64,000 nt of DNA from Akanthomyces muscarius (lineage: Eukaryota > Ascomycota > Sordariomycetes > Hypocreales > Cordycipitaceae). The stretch spans positions 2,294,001-2,358,000 of the forward strand of contig NC_079244.1 of NCBI RefSeq assembly GCF_028009165.1. Reading direction: 5' to 3'. The position numbers and the translations under genes are program-made. The notes beneath the pieces were generated by a model. The model was given only the letters and a program-made list of their open reading frames with translations, was not told the DNA's origin and made no database searches. This document shows, piece by piece, positions 21,604 to 32,779 of this stretch. Each line of letters starts with the position of its first letter. The first letter of the stretch is position 1.

Positions 21604-23603
21604 ATGGGTCTTTATAAGCAGCACCCCGCAGGCTTGGATGAGGTCGACGTGATTGTCGCAGGCGGTATGTTTGCTTTTTAGGAAAAAAGAGAAGAAAAAA
21701 GTATATCAATCATTGCTGCAAAATGCTAATTATGGACCAAAGGCGGTACTGCGGGCTGCATTGTCGCTTCGCGCCTGGCCTCTGCCGACCGCAACCTATC
21801 TGTCCTTGTCATCGAGGGCGGCATGAACAACTACCAAGATCCGACCATTGTCAACATTGGTCTCTTCTTCCCACATATAATGCCTGGCAGTAAAACGACA
21901 CTGTTCTGCCCGGCCAAGCCTTCCGAGCATCTCGCCGGCCGCGCGCTGACTATTCCCTGCGGCGGCGTGCTGGGTGGTGGATCGTCCATCAACATGGCCA
22001 TGTACAGCCGCGCGCACCGCTCCGATTTTGACGCATGGAACATGCCAGGTTGGTCAGCAGACGAGATGCTTCCGTATCTGAGAAAGGTTTGCTGCTTGAC
22101 AATTTCCTACATGGCCGTTTACTAGAGACCCGCTGACTCCGGAACAGCTCGAGACGTATCATGGTAAAGGCTCTGCTGACATCCATGGGCAAGACGGCCC
22201 TGTGCACATCTCTCGCGGAACGTGGAACGGTGGTGCTTCCGAGGACAACTTCATGGCCGCCACCACCAAAGCCGGATATCCCGAGATCGACGATGTGCAG
22301 TCCCTCAGTGCCATCAACGCGTTTGGCCGAGCCAACCGTTACGTTTCGACAGACGGGCGTCGTCAGGACACGGCGCACACCTACCTGCATCCCCGCTTAC
22401 ACGACGGAAAGCATCCCAACTTACATGTCGTTGTCGAGTCGCAGGTCAGCCGTGTTATTGTTAGAGACGGACGAGCGGTCGGCGTTGTTTTCAGGCCGAA
22501 CCCCGCGTTCCATCCCACGGTTGCAGGCGAAATCACGGTGCGCGCACGGAAGCTCGTGATTGTGTCATGCGGTGCACTCGGAACCCCCGCTGTGCTTGAG
22601 CGCTCGGGGATCGGTCATCCAGAGGTCCTTGCCAAGGCTGACCTACCCGTAGTGGCAGAGAACTTGGGTGTCGGTGTTGGATACGAGGATCACCAGCTCA
22701 TGGGCTCCGCTTACAAGACCAACCTCGGCCCGCGGGATACGCTGAGCGACATGATGTTTGGCCTGTTGAGCCCAGAGATGATTTTTGAAGAGTGGCCAGA
22801 GATCCTTGGGTACAACGGGCAGGACGCTACTGGCAAGCTGCGCCCGACTGATGAAGAGGCAGCTGCTCTAGGCCCCGAGTTCGAAGCGGCGTGGAATGCA
22901 GACTTCAAGAACAAGCCCGACAAGCCTGTCGTGTGCATGACACTGCTCAATACGTATGTATCCCATAGTTCATTGCCCTCTTCCTCCCCTGACACAGTCT
23001 AGCATCCCAGGCATTCCTGGCGAAGGAGTCGTCCCGGGCCAGTATCTCGGGCTAACCGCCTTTGTCCTGCACCCTTACTCGCGCGGCCACGTTCACATCA
23101 CCGGTCCAAGTATCGACGATCCTCTGGACTTTGACACTGGCTTCCTCAGCGACGAAAAGGGCCTTGATGTGAAGCAGCACGTGTGGGCGTACAAGAAGCA
23201 GCGGGAGATCATGCGCCGCATGGACTGCTTCCGCGGCGAGGTGGGACCGTGGCATCCCGCCTTTGCCGCTGATTCGGCCGCTGTCGTGACAGAAACCGAC
23301 GGACCCTTGCCTGCGAATATAGACAATATCGTATATTCCGAGGAAGACGACAGGGCCATTGCGGAGTTTGTGCGCCGGCGAGCCGACACGACGTGGCACT
23401 CTATGGGAACGTGCAAGATGAAGCCTCGGGAGCAAGGTGGCGCGGTGGATGTCGCGCTGAATGTTTATGGCGTGGAGGGTTTGAAGATTGCCGATCTCAG
23501 CATCGCCCCGGACAATGTAAGTGGCAATACAAACAACACGGCGTTGGCGATTGGCGAGCGAGCTGCGGACATGTTTATCTCGGAGCTTGGCCTGGCCGCG
23601 TAG
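21604..23603 (+). CDS. GMC oxidoreductase, alcohol-oxidase type
   Basis: Exons 21604-21664, 21743-22086, 22148-22953 and 23003-23603 give 603 residues. The N terminus (DEVDVIVAGGGTAGCIVASR) is the FAD-binding motif in the form typical of fungal alcohol oxidases. Further motifs are PCGGVLGGGSSINMAMYSRA (GMC signature 1), WNMPGWSADEMLPYL and VIVSCGALGTPAVLERSGIG (signature 2). The C-terminal active site has His536 in WHSMGTC and the Asn region SGNTNNTALAIGE. Enzymes of this group oxidise short or aryl alcohols with O2 to aldehyde and H2O2. Methanol-type alcohol oxidases usually end in a peroxisomal PTS1 tripeptide, but this one ends LAA, so its location and substrate are open. It is followed head-to-tail by a serine/threonine dehydratase. 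Confidence 0.9.
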
Positions 23604-24080
23604 GAGAAAAGTGACAGGCCCTCGATTGGAAGTTTTCCATTTTTTGTTGATAGTTAAAAAAAATTGACAGAAGAAGAAAAATATGTGAGGATGATTAAAT
23701 GCTAATGCGTCTACAATGCGATCTACGCGCTAATGGTGTAAAAGGCTGCAGCGACATTCATAGGGCGCAATCTTGCCCGTCAGCCACAATCTATATTCGG
23801 GCGAATATGAACGGGCTTGTGGATATGAATCCGGGAGCATGAAACAGGGCGAAATAAAACCCCGTTGATCCTTTCATGTCGTTTGCGCCTTTTGCGGCCC
23901 AAGGGCGATTCTAGAAGACGGCTGCCGCTCCATTTGGTGGGGCGTTGAGCTGCGAGGCGCAGTCAAATAATCGTCAGTCGAACTTGCCAGCTTCAACTCT
24001 ACAATTCCCAGACTCGTCTTGTTTCAAAAGCATCGTCACTCGTTTCTTTCTTGCGTCCTTTAGAGCATTCATCCGGCAAA
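23604..24080. other. Intergenic, GMC oxidase to dehydratase
   Basis: 477 bp. The A/T-rich first 150 bp (TTTTTTGTT, AAAAAAA) look like a 3' UTR and the rest like the next promoter. No gene or repeat seen. Confidence 0.4.
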
Positions 24081-25213
24081 ATGGGAAGCAGCTTCAAGAT
24101 TCCGTACATCGAGACGCCGTTGGTCAAGTCGGCCAACTTGTCCCGCGCTGCAGGCTGGTACGTCATGCAAACATTGCCCAATTGCCTTGAGACTTGGCAC
24201 TGACCTCTCCTCCCAGCAATGTCTACCTGAAACTGGAGAATCTGCAGCCGTCTGGCTCCTTCAAGTCGCGTGGCATCGGCTACTTCATGGTCGAGCAGCT
24301 CAAGGCCCTACGCGCCGCCCCCGGCGCCTCGTCCGCCTCTGCGCACTTTTACTCGTCGTCTGGCGGCAACGCCGGCCTCGCCTGCGTGCATGCCGCTCTC
24401 ACGCTCGGCTGCCAAGCCACAGTCGTCGTGCCGCTGTCGACGACGGAATTCATGATCGGCAAGCTGCGGGAGGCGGGCGCGACGGACGTGGTGCAGGTGG
24501 GCGCGTCGTGGCAAGAGGCCGACGACCACCTGACGGGGACGCTGATGCCGGCCGCGCAGGCAGCCGGGGAGTCGCCCGTGTACGTGCCGCCTTTTGACGC
24601 GCAGGGCATCTGGGACGGCAATGCGGGCATCACGCGAGAGCTACTAAAGCAGATTGGCGCCACAGTCAGTCACTACCCGGTGACGTCGGCGGCGACGGTT
24701 GGGCTGCAGGCCGCGGACACGATGCCGAACATTGACGCCATTGTGTGCAGCGTCGGCGGCGGCGGACTGTTCTCGGGCATCATGCAGGGCGTCGAGGAGT
24801 ACGGCATCCAGCACCGCACGCGGGTCATTGCCGTGGAGACGGAGGGCGCCGACGCGCTGAGCCAGTCGGTGCAGAAGATGGAGCTGGTGACGCTGCCGGG
24901 CATAACGAGCCTGGCGACGAGCTTGGGTGCCAGGAGGGTCTGCAAGCAGGCGTTTGAGTATGGTCTAAGGGACAATGTGTCGACGGCGGTGCTGTCAGAC
25001 GCGGATGCGATTCGCGCATGCAGGAGGTTCGCGGACGAGGAGCACTACGTGGTGGAGCTGGCGTGCGGTGTGTGCGCGGCGCTGGTGTACAAGGGGCAGC
25101 TCAAGGACCACATTCCCGGGTTCAACGAGAACTCGACGGTGGTGATTGTAGTGTGTGGCGGCAGCAACATGTCGTATGATATCATGGAAAAGTACATGGC
25201 TGAACTGCAATAA
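24081..25213 (+). CDS. Catabolic L-serine/L-threonine dehydratase (CHA1-like)
   Basis: Exon 1 (24081-24157) and exon 2 (24217-25213) give 357 residues, the length of Cha1/SDH rather than of biosynthetic threonine deaminase, which has extra ACT domains. The PLP lysine is Lys42 in LENLQPSGSFKSRGIGY. The asparagine loop SSSGGNAGLAC and the phosphate-binding glycine loop IVCSVGGGGLFSG are intact, and CGGSNMSYDI closes the fold. The enzyme deaminates serine or threonine to pyruvate or 2-oxobutyrate plus ammonia, feeding carbon and nitrogen catabolism. The 59-nt intron interrupts codon Cys26. In the same direction as the GMC oxidase, 477 bp after it. Confidence 0.92.
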
Positions 25214-25450
25214 GCTGGACTGCAATAGACTAGACTCGCTGATGGACTAGACGGCCATGATTTGCTTCAAGATGGCTATGAATAGAGGCGTAACGTCATT
25301 TATTAAAAAGAAGACTGGTAAAGAGTCTCCTGGATTTGAATGTGACTACCAGTATAACTAGAGCAAGTTCCCACCAACACCAATACACCAAGAGAACGCC
25401 AAGCGAAAGAATGCAATTCGGCCGTCATCTACGACATCGGGACTGCTGGC

Positions 25451-26269
25451 TCACGTGGAAATGTACTTCCACAGCGAGTCCCAGACGCCCGGGTTCGCGG
25501 CCTGGGCGGCGGCGGCGTCCATGCGGAGGGCCTTGAGGACCTGCTCGTCGTGGCCCTTGCCGGCGGGGACGACGACGGCGCCGAGGTCGCGGAAGCCCAT
25601 GCCGGAGAGCATGATGTAGCCGCGGGAGCCCGTCTCGAGGCAGACGCCGACGCGCTTGCGGTGGGCGAGGGCGATGCCCCAGCGGCAGAGGGCCTTGGCG
25701 TGGCCGCGGCCCTGGTGGTCCGGGTGGGTGGCGAGGACGCGCAGGTAGACGTGCGGCCCCTCGGCGGCAAAGTACCGCTGGCGGCCTTGGCGCATGGCGT
25801 CGCCGAGGGCCGTGAGCTTGGGGTGGTCCTCGGGGCCGTCGTTGGGCGTCCAGTCGTTGTCCTTGCGGGAGGTTGCGTAGCCCTCGGGATCTGGGAGCAC
25901 CAGTCAGCTTCTTTGCCTGGTGCAGAGAGAGACACAAAGCCCTTGGTGTATGTGATGGAGGTGTAGATGCTTTCACTTACCAGTCTTGGCGGAGGTGGTG
26001 GCGCTGGTGTCCCAGACAGCGACGGCGACAATCTCGGGCGTGCTGCGCTCCGACTCGGCGGCAGACAGCTCGACGACCATGACGGCCGACGTCGCCTCGC
26101 CGGCGGCGATGTAGCTGCGCGTGACGGCCTCGGCGTGCTGGACAAAGACGGGATCCTTGCGCGCGCGCGCCGGCAGGTAGCTCTTCCATGGCGCCTCGCT
26201 GGAGGCGACGGCGAGCACCACGGCCGCGATGGCGGGGACGTCGGCGTCGGTGGCGGCGCGCACTTTCAT
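25451..26269 (-). CDS. GNAT-family N-acetyltransferase
   Basis: Exon 1 (26269-25981) and exon 2 (25890-25451) give 242 residues. The protein starts MKVRAATDADVPAIAAVV, the usual beta1-alpha1 opening of GNAT enzymes. The acetyl-CoA motif A is in VLATHPDHQGRGHAKALCRW (pyrophosphate loop HQGRGHA), followed by CLETGSRGYIMLSGMGF (motif B). It is related to the fungal GNATs often found near secondary-metabolite or catabolic genes. The substrate is unknown. It converges on the serine/threonine dehydratase with 237 bp between them. The gene is very GC-rich, which creates long but meaningless frames on the other strand. Confidence 0.85.
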
Positions 26270-27165
26270 GGCCTGGGGGGAGGGAAATGAGCGGTGTTGA
26301 AGAGGAAGAAGGTGAGATGTATTGGGATGTGGAAAGGGTGAGAGGACACGACGAGGTGCGGTGTGGCTAGGGTCTTGTGCTTTATACCGCTGGTATGGTA
26401 TAACTAGCCTTATAGGCAAGTAGACAGGGGGGTTGGGTGTGGTGCCGGGTTGTCGGTGTGGAAAGGCTGTGGGTGATGGGACGATTTACGTGATACTAGC
26501 TAGCACCAGATGTGAGATGTGGAAGTGAATGGATTATAGACGGAAGAAAAAGAAAGGGTTCGAGTGCCGGGTGCGTGAGGACGGGAGAGCAGTGATGCGT
26601 AGCCGTGAACGGGTGCGTCTGGTATATTGAGTAACAAGGCAAAGGAGGGGCGGCGAGATGGAGACGGCAGGGCTTGCAGGATTTTTATTCGAGTGCGCAT
26701 AGAATAATTTAAGCTTCTTTTTTTTACACGACCGGGGTCAGGATAGCTCGTCGACAGGGACCACTCTGGTCCCCTTTTCCCCTTTCCATAATAACGAGCC
26801 CATGGCGGAACGAGGACCAAGTGGCCGGCGCCCGAGGAGCATTTCTGGCACGCTCGTCAGCGAGGCAGCACAGGCTAAACAAAAGATGCATGGGCGGGCT
26901 GGGCAGTGGCTCAGGTGCTGTGAGAGTTCAAGCTACAGCGGGGCTTGGGGGATGACGTCGAGGCATCGAGGGGGTGTTTGCTGGCTGTTGTCGTCGTCGG
27001 CTCACTGCGCCATTTAGTATCCTGTCCAATCCTGCCTTTGCTTTTCTTTTCCAGATTTAGGCCAACTAATTTACTGGTAATAAGGATGTCGTCCTTCACT
27101 GCCTTGTGGGACGCAGCCTCAGCCTCGTGGCCTCGTGGAGCCCACCTGGGGCTTGAGCGATGTTG

Positions 27166-27187
27166 GGGGGGGGGGGGAGGGGGGGAT
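27166..27187 (+). repeat. G-rich run (13 G, A, 7 G)
   Basis: tt followed by 13 G, one A and seven more G. It could form a G-quadruplex and is also a likely sequencing-length error site. Confidence 0.7.
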
Positions 27188-27646
27188 CCAGTGGGAGGCA
27201 GCCCGAATGCGTGGCGTCTGTTCATCACAACAACGCCAATGACGATCAGTGTGGCCATGAGACGGTGACTGTGTCCCAGCTCACATTGTCCGTGGCCATG
27301 ATGTTTCTTGCGGGTGTCGCTGGTCGTTTCGCTACCCGAGAGGTCCAGAGCAGCACGGCATTGGCACTGATGGCAAAGTTACTTGGCGAGATGACAAGCC
27401 GCTTTTAATTATTGTCGCCACCGCTCCGTATGTGTAAAGCCAGAACCGAGGCATCAATACGCAAAAAGGTAAAAAAGGTGCACCGCGACGGGAGGCCTTT
27501 TTTGGCTTGCGCCGTGATGACTGCGACCCTGCCACACACAGCGAGCGAGACCCGCAAGCCAATGATAAACCCCTCATCAATAAACAAGCCCACCGATGGA
27601 CAAGAGGAGCCACGACCACAAAAGCCCTCATGCGGGGGGACGAGCG

Positions 27647-27649
<3 letters not shown>

Positions 27650-27681
<32 letters not shown>
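27650..27681 (+). repeat. (GA)16 microsatellite
   Basis: Thirty-two bases of uninterrupted GA dinucleotides within a gene-free stretch, preceded by a few GAGC units. Confidence 0.85.
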
Positions 27682-27685
<4 letters not shown>

Positions 27686-28710
27686 ACGTTAGATATGGTG
27701 GTACGTGCCGAGTACTCGTGCGCACCATGCATCGTCCCGCTACGATCGGAGTCACCCGAAGGAATCCCCAAAACACTGCATGGATTACTCGAGCCTGAGC
27801 ACGGCCACATGCCTAATTCGGCGCAGCGCTGTCCCTCACTGGAACGAATCCTCCAGCCGCCCCCCTCAGTGCCCTCGCACCCCTGTAATCCGTCGCCAAG
27901 CCACTCTTCCCACGCCCACCTCGTCCGTCCCCCGTTGCATCATGTCTCGCTGCTCTGTCGAATGCGCACACCCTGTGGATCGTCATGTTTCCTCAGACCG
28001 CATGTCATCGTTTGCCTTCCAGCTGCCTAGTAATGGTTTTCGTTTCATCTCTCTGAGATGCTCGTCCTCCGCGCATCCCCGCTCCTCGCCGACGTGGCAG
28101 CTGATCGACTACCGCCCCTCCCTATCCTACCTCGGTGCTCACTTACACGAAACCAGCCTCGCCGACTTACCCAGAGGCCAGCCAGATTCCCATACAAATC
28201 CAATTTTGGGTAATGGAAATGGCCTATGAGAGTAAATCCCGCATCTTCGTACAAATCCTGTTTTTGCTCTGGTGCCTCCAGTTTATACGCCATGTTCGCT
28301 TGACACCCCTCCTCCTCCTCCTCCTCCTCCTGCTCCTCCTCCTCCACGGCCGAGTCAAATATCCCGCACGGCCGCTTCACGCACAGCATCCAGCACTGGA
28401 AACAATGTCACTGCAAGGTGGACGAACCTCCCCCCTTCTCCTGTCACCTGGTGTCTCAAAAAATGCGGCCGTGTCCAAGTTTGAGTTTTCTCGATTCACC
28501 GCTCCTGCGCTTTATATAGTTTTCCCTGCGCGATATTCGTAGCATGGATACCTATAGCCCCTGTTTTTCGCCTCGATTTTTTTCCCGTCTCCAAGTAGCC
28601 TATCCGTACTCATTGCGCCAAGACCTTTAAAACCCCCGCAACCCAACTAGCTCTCTTCCTCTGGCAATATATCCTGAATTTTGCAATAATCTTGTGCCTC
28701 ATTGGGCTCC

Positions 28711-31021
28711 ATGGCCACGGCCGATACATTCAGCACATCACCAACAACCACCAATAGCCGCGACATCTCGCAACAACATGAACAACAGCACCCGACTTCC
28801 CCAGTGTTGGCACTGCGTTTCCCTGCTGTCTACGACACTATCGACACGGCCTGTCACGATGCCAAGACGGGCGGCCATGACCAGCCTCGCGGGGGGCTTG
28901 CTCAAGTGTTTACAGGTGAGCCCTCCTTACCAACACCAATACCAAAGCCCCTCCCCCCTCTCAAAAGAAAAAGGAACACAAAGTTTTCTCTAACCGTAGA
29001 CTTGACTGCTTTCAACAGATGCCTACCACGACATACTACGTACCTGGATGGGCCTCCACCGCTCGTTCGGCGAGCCTGCCGCCGCCACATCTCGCCGTGG
29101 CCGTACAACGGACTATCACACATTTACACAACAGTACGACAGCGACAACTCGTCCTCCTCATCCAGCGCTGCGTATTGCGGCGGCGCGCGTTATGCCGTG
29201 AGCAACAGCAGCAACGCCAGCGCCTTTGCCGCCGAGGTTGGCGACATGGTCCTGGGGCCGTACATCAACGGCCTGCTCGTGTGCGTGCCCGTCGGCGTCG
29301 CCGCGTACCGCGCCGCCGCGCCCTCCCTCGTCGTCTTCGCCGTCAACGCGCTGGCCATTGTGCCGCTGTCGTCGCTGCTCACGGACGCGACGGAGCGGAT
29401 TGCCTTTGAGGCGGGTGACGCCGTCGGTGCGTTTCTCAACATAAGCTTGGGGAACATTGTAGAGCTGATTCTGTTGTAAGTGCGCCTTTTTCACAGAAAA
29501 GTCCAATAAACATTCACTGCGGCTGACATTTTCTTTTACAGCTTGTGAGAATGCGCTCATCTTTGCAATTGCTCAAGCTGTCAATATAGCTAACGAGACA
29601 TAGTGTGACGCTTATAAACGGTCACGTCCGGATCGTGCAGGCCTCCATCCTGGGCTCCATCCTCGTCAACCTCCTGCCCATCCTCGGCAGCGCCCTCGTC
29701 GCCGCCCACGCCACTGCCGGCGACGACTCTCTCGCCAGCACCGAGACGCAGATGCTGGCCTGCCTGCTCTTCGTCTCCGTCTTCATCTTCATGATTCCCG
29801 TGAGCCTTCTTCGCTCTCCCCTTGCACCCATGCCATGCACTTATACAAGCCCCCTGCAGACTGCCTTTACTTTTACGTTCCGCGACACCCACCGCAACAT
29901 CAACGACATGGTTGTCGACATGAGCCGCGCCTCCGCCATCCTCATTCTCTTCATGTACGTCGCCTACTTCTTGCACACCATGCAAAGCAGCAGCAGCCGC
30001 GCGCCCGACGAGGAAGAAGACGACGCCGCGCAGCTGCGCACACCCATCACGCCGCCGCCGCTGTTGCGCCGCACGTCGCCGCCGCCGACGCCCGGGCCGC
30101 GCACGCTGCGCTTCGCCGACAGCACCAAGACCGAGCCCACCTCGAACCTGTACGCCCGCCGCGTGTTTGAGATTGGCCCTGCGAGCGTCGACTCGGACCG
30201 CGCCGACGAGGAACCGTCCCGCGGCCGCTCCCCTACCGTCTCCTCGCCGCTGCTGCCCTTTGCCCCGCGCATGCGTCGGTGGCGGTCGCGCTCCTTGTCA
30301 GCCGGGTCCAGCTGCAGCCGCGCCTCGTCCGGCATGAGCCGCGGGTGGCCGCAGCAGCAGCGCTCCTTTGCGCGGGCCGGCCTCGCGCGGGTCCTCAGCA
30401 ATGACCGGCGCGCCGGCGCCGCCTCGGAGCAGGAGGACGAGATTCTGCATGCTCCCTCTGACCACGGCAAGCTCGGCGCCGTGGCCGCGTCCGTCACCAT
30501 CCTCCTCCTCGCGTCCATCTTGCTCGCCGTCTCGGCGCGACTGCTCGCCGGCACGCTCGACGCTGTCACGCGTCGCCGCGGCCTGTCCGAGGCCGTCATC
30601 GGGCTCATCATCCTGCCGCTGGCGGGCAACCTGTCGGGCTACCTGACGGTCGTGGCGGTCGCGGCGCGCGACAACCTCGACCTCGCCGCCGCCGTGTCGG
30701 CCGGCTCGGCGATCCAGATCGCGCTGTGCGTCGCGCCGCTCACGGTGCTCGCGGGCTGGGCGCTCGGCCGGCCCGTCACCCTGGCGCTCGACGTGCTCGA
30801 GATGGCCATGCTGCTGGGGGCCGTGTCGCTGGTCAACCTGCTGGTGTTGGGTGGTGGTGGCCGCGGCAGCGACGGGCGTAGGGCAACGGGCTTGAAAGGT
30901 GGCATCTTGTGCGCCTGCTTTCTGGTGATGGGGTGAGCTTTCCCGCTTCTCCTCGGGGCAAATTGCAAGATGCTAACATGTGTCTAGAATTGCGGCCTTT
31001 TTCGCTCCAAACGATAGTTAG
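28711..31021 (+). CDS. Divergent Ca2+/H+ (cation) exchanger, Vcx1-like
   Basis: Exons 28711-28915, 29019-29475, 29542-29544 (3 nt), 29604-29799, 29860-30932 and 30988-31021 give 655 residues. The alpha-1 repeat is recognisable: GAFLNISLGNIVELIL with the acidic Glu217, then GHVRIVQASILGSILVNLL. A long hydrophilic, Ser/Arg-rich loop (about 330-490) separates the halves. The alpha-2 repeat LPLAGNLSGYLTVVAVAARD ends in SAGSAIQIALCVAPL, but where Vcx1-type proteins have GNAAEH it reads GNLSGY, so the ion-binding Glu is Gly547. CaCA exchangers swap vacuolar H+ for cytosolic Ca2+ using both acidic residues (family knowledge), so altered or lost transport is inferred. About ten hydrophobic segments are visible. 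The 60-nt fourth intron could be retained in frame. Confidence 0.82.
29542..29544 (+). other. Predicted 3-nt micro-exon (CTT) in the exchanger gene
   Basis: The stretch 29476-29603 can be read as one 128-nt intron or as two introns of 66 and 59 nt around CTT. Each shorter intron has its own donor (GTAAGT, GTGAGA), branch site (CTGAC, CTAAC) and acceptor (ttttacag, acatag). Both readings keep frame. With CTT the spacing between ELI and VRIV becomes 10 residues, as I recall for Vcx1. Confidence 0.6.
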
Positions 31022-31223
31022 AGTGCGTCATACATGCCTGCTCTGGCTGCCGACGACCGCGTGGTGAGGTGCTCGCCCCTGTAGACGTTTTAGTGACGGC
31101 GGTGAAAGTGTAACAGGAAGTAGCGCGTTATATTCATTTTGCCTTGTAAGCCTATTCATAACAGCATAAACCAGAATTACGGAAGCATGTGTCCAGAACC
31201 ATCCATACAAAGACCCACCGTTT

Positions 31224-32779
31224 TTACATGACGAAGAGAAGGTTCGTATCTATCTTTGGTTAGAACACTCAGGGTAGAGTTCGCGTTGTGACATTAGACG
31301 TACCGAGGGGGTGAGAGCACGACAGCTGAGGCTTCTGGGTGTACTTGGACTCCAACACGTCACGGATGCTGTTGAGAAGCTGCACGTAGCTCTGGTTGGG
31401 GTTCTGCTTGATGGCCGAGATGAAAGCCCAGGACATGGCGCCGGTAGCCTGCGCGTTGATGGTGGCATCAGCGCTGGAGAACTGTTAGCATGGACTAGAC
31501 TTCAGTTGCATTGTTTGGACCTACGATGTCTGGTCGTCTCGGCTGCCAGACCACATGACAACGTCGGCAGGCGATGTTCTGGTCTGCTTCGTCTTTTCGT
31601 ACGCGTCGTCGCCCTTGAACGCGCTCTTGGCAAAGCCAAATACGGTCGAGGCCACGCCGGCCAAGTCACCGCGCGCGTACGAGCTAAAGGCGCTGAGCAG
31701 GCCCTGGCCGGCTTCCTTGGCCAGGTTGGGCTCCTTAAGGACGCCCTTGGTGGAGTATACGTAGGGCAGGTCCATAGCGGTGGCGGAGTGGCACGAGTCG
31801 AAAATGGCCGTTAGACGCACACCTGGCCTGAGTGGTCGGACAACTCGGTAGTGAATCTCATCGTCGACAATGTGGCCAGCACGCTGGTAGTCGACTGGGT
31901 AGATGACTTCGTCAAAACCGTCATCTTCGTCGCCGTCCAAGTCTTCCGTCTGTCCACCGTGGCCTAGAGTCAAAGTTAGTTTTGTTGCCAGAGATCGCAT
32001 TTTCGAAAATCACAGTGCATACCGGAGTAGTGGAAAAAGAGGGCATCGTTCGGCTGCGCGTCGCGGACCAGCCATTCCATGGCTTGCTGCATGTTTTGCT
32101 TGGTAGGAATCTTGCGAGGGTCCTTCTGGTCGTCGGTCAGGATAACCATGTCCTCCCACTTATAGCCGTAGCGCTCGTTGAGGAACCGCGACACGTTGGA
32201 GACATCGTTGATGCAGCCGCGCAGTTCGCCCTTCTGACCAAAGTAGTTGATGCCGATGAGGAGAGCCTTGCGGCGACCACTGCAATTGGAGTACTGGAAA
32301 GTGTAGCCCTGCGGCGCGCCGCTACCGAAAGACTGCGCACCCTGAGGCGGGGGAGGGCCTGTTCGCTGACCGGCGCCCATCCCTCCCATGGGATAGCCGT
32401 AGGCGTCGTGGCCCTGGGGAGGCGGTCGGTTCGGGGGAGGATACTGGTTTTGCTGCGGCGGCGGACGGCTGTATTGCGGAGGAGGCGGGGGACCTCCGTG
32501 ATAGCCTTGCGGCGGCCCATAGCCCTGAGGAGGAGGACCGCCGTGGTATCCCTGGGGAGGAGGACCGCCATAGCCTTGAGGAGGAGGAGGGCCGCCGTAT
32601 CCTTGAGGAGGAGGGGGGCCGCCGTATCCTTGAGGGGGAGGGGGGCCACCGTAACCACCGTACTGAGGCGGACCATTGTTACCGTATCCTGGAGCAGGAC
32701 TCCCGCCGTAGCCCCAGCCCGAGGCGCCTCCATTGTGCTGCTGGGCGCCGTAGCCTCCTTGGCCTGGGTATCCCGACAT
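31224..32779 (-). CDS. MCA1: Type I metacaspase with Pro/Gly/Gln-Tyr prodomain
   Basis: Exons 32779-32023, 31963-31525, 31473-31304 and 31249-31224 give 463 residues. The first about 150 residues are a disordered prodomain of repeated [13 protein letters not shown] units, the mark of type I metacaspases. The caspase-fold p20 region begins [20 protein letters not shown], with catalytic His254 in YSGHGGQ and Cys310 in [14 protein letters not shown]. The p10 end is intact and closes in DTNLLFVM. Metacaspases cleave after Arg/Lys, are Ca2+-activated, and act in stress-induced death and protein quality control (family knowledge). The last two exons are easily missed because the terminal exon is only 26 nt. 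The gene converges on the exchanger, with 202 bp between stop codons. Confidence 0.94.

Larger units (their letters stand above)
26270..28710. other. Gene-free 2.4 kb with simple repeats
   Basis: I see no supportable gene on either strand. It contains a G13 run at about 27166-27178, a (GA)16 microsatellite at 27650-27681 and a CTC/TCC triplet tract near 28308-28350. The long frames over these tracts are translations of the repeats. The 3' end is the presumed promoter of the exchanger gene. A non-coding RNA cannot be excluded. Confidence 0.4.

Noticed and set aside
21197..21652. 151-codon frame before the GMC oxidase
   Set aside because: It overlaps the true GMC start in another frame, lacks any motif and has poor codon use.
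27412..27798. Long frames on both strands across the GA tract
   Set aside because: They are translations of the microsatellite (Arg-Glu and Ser-Leu runs) with no start context or motif.
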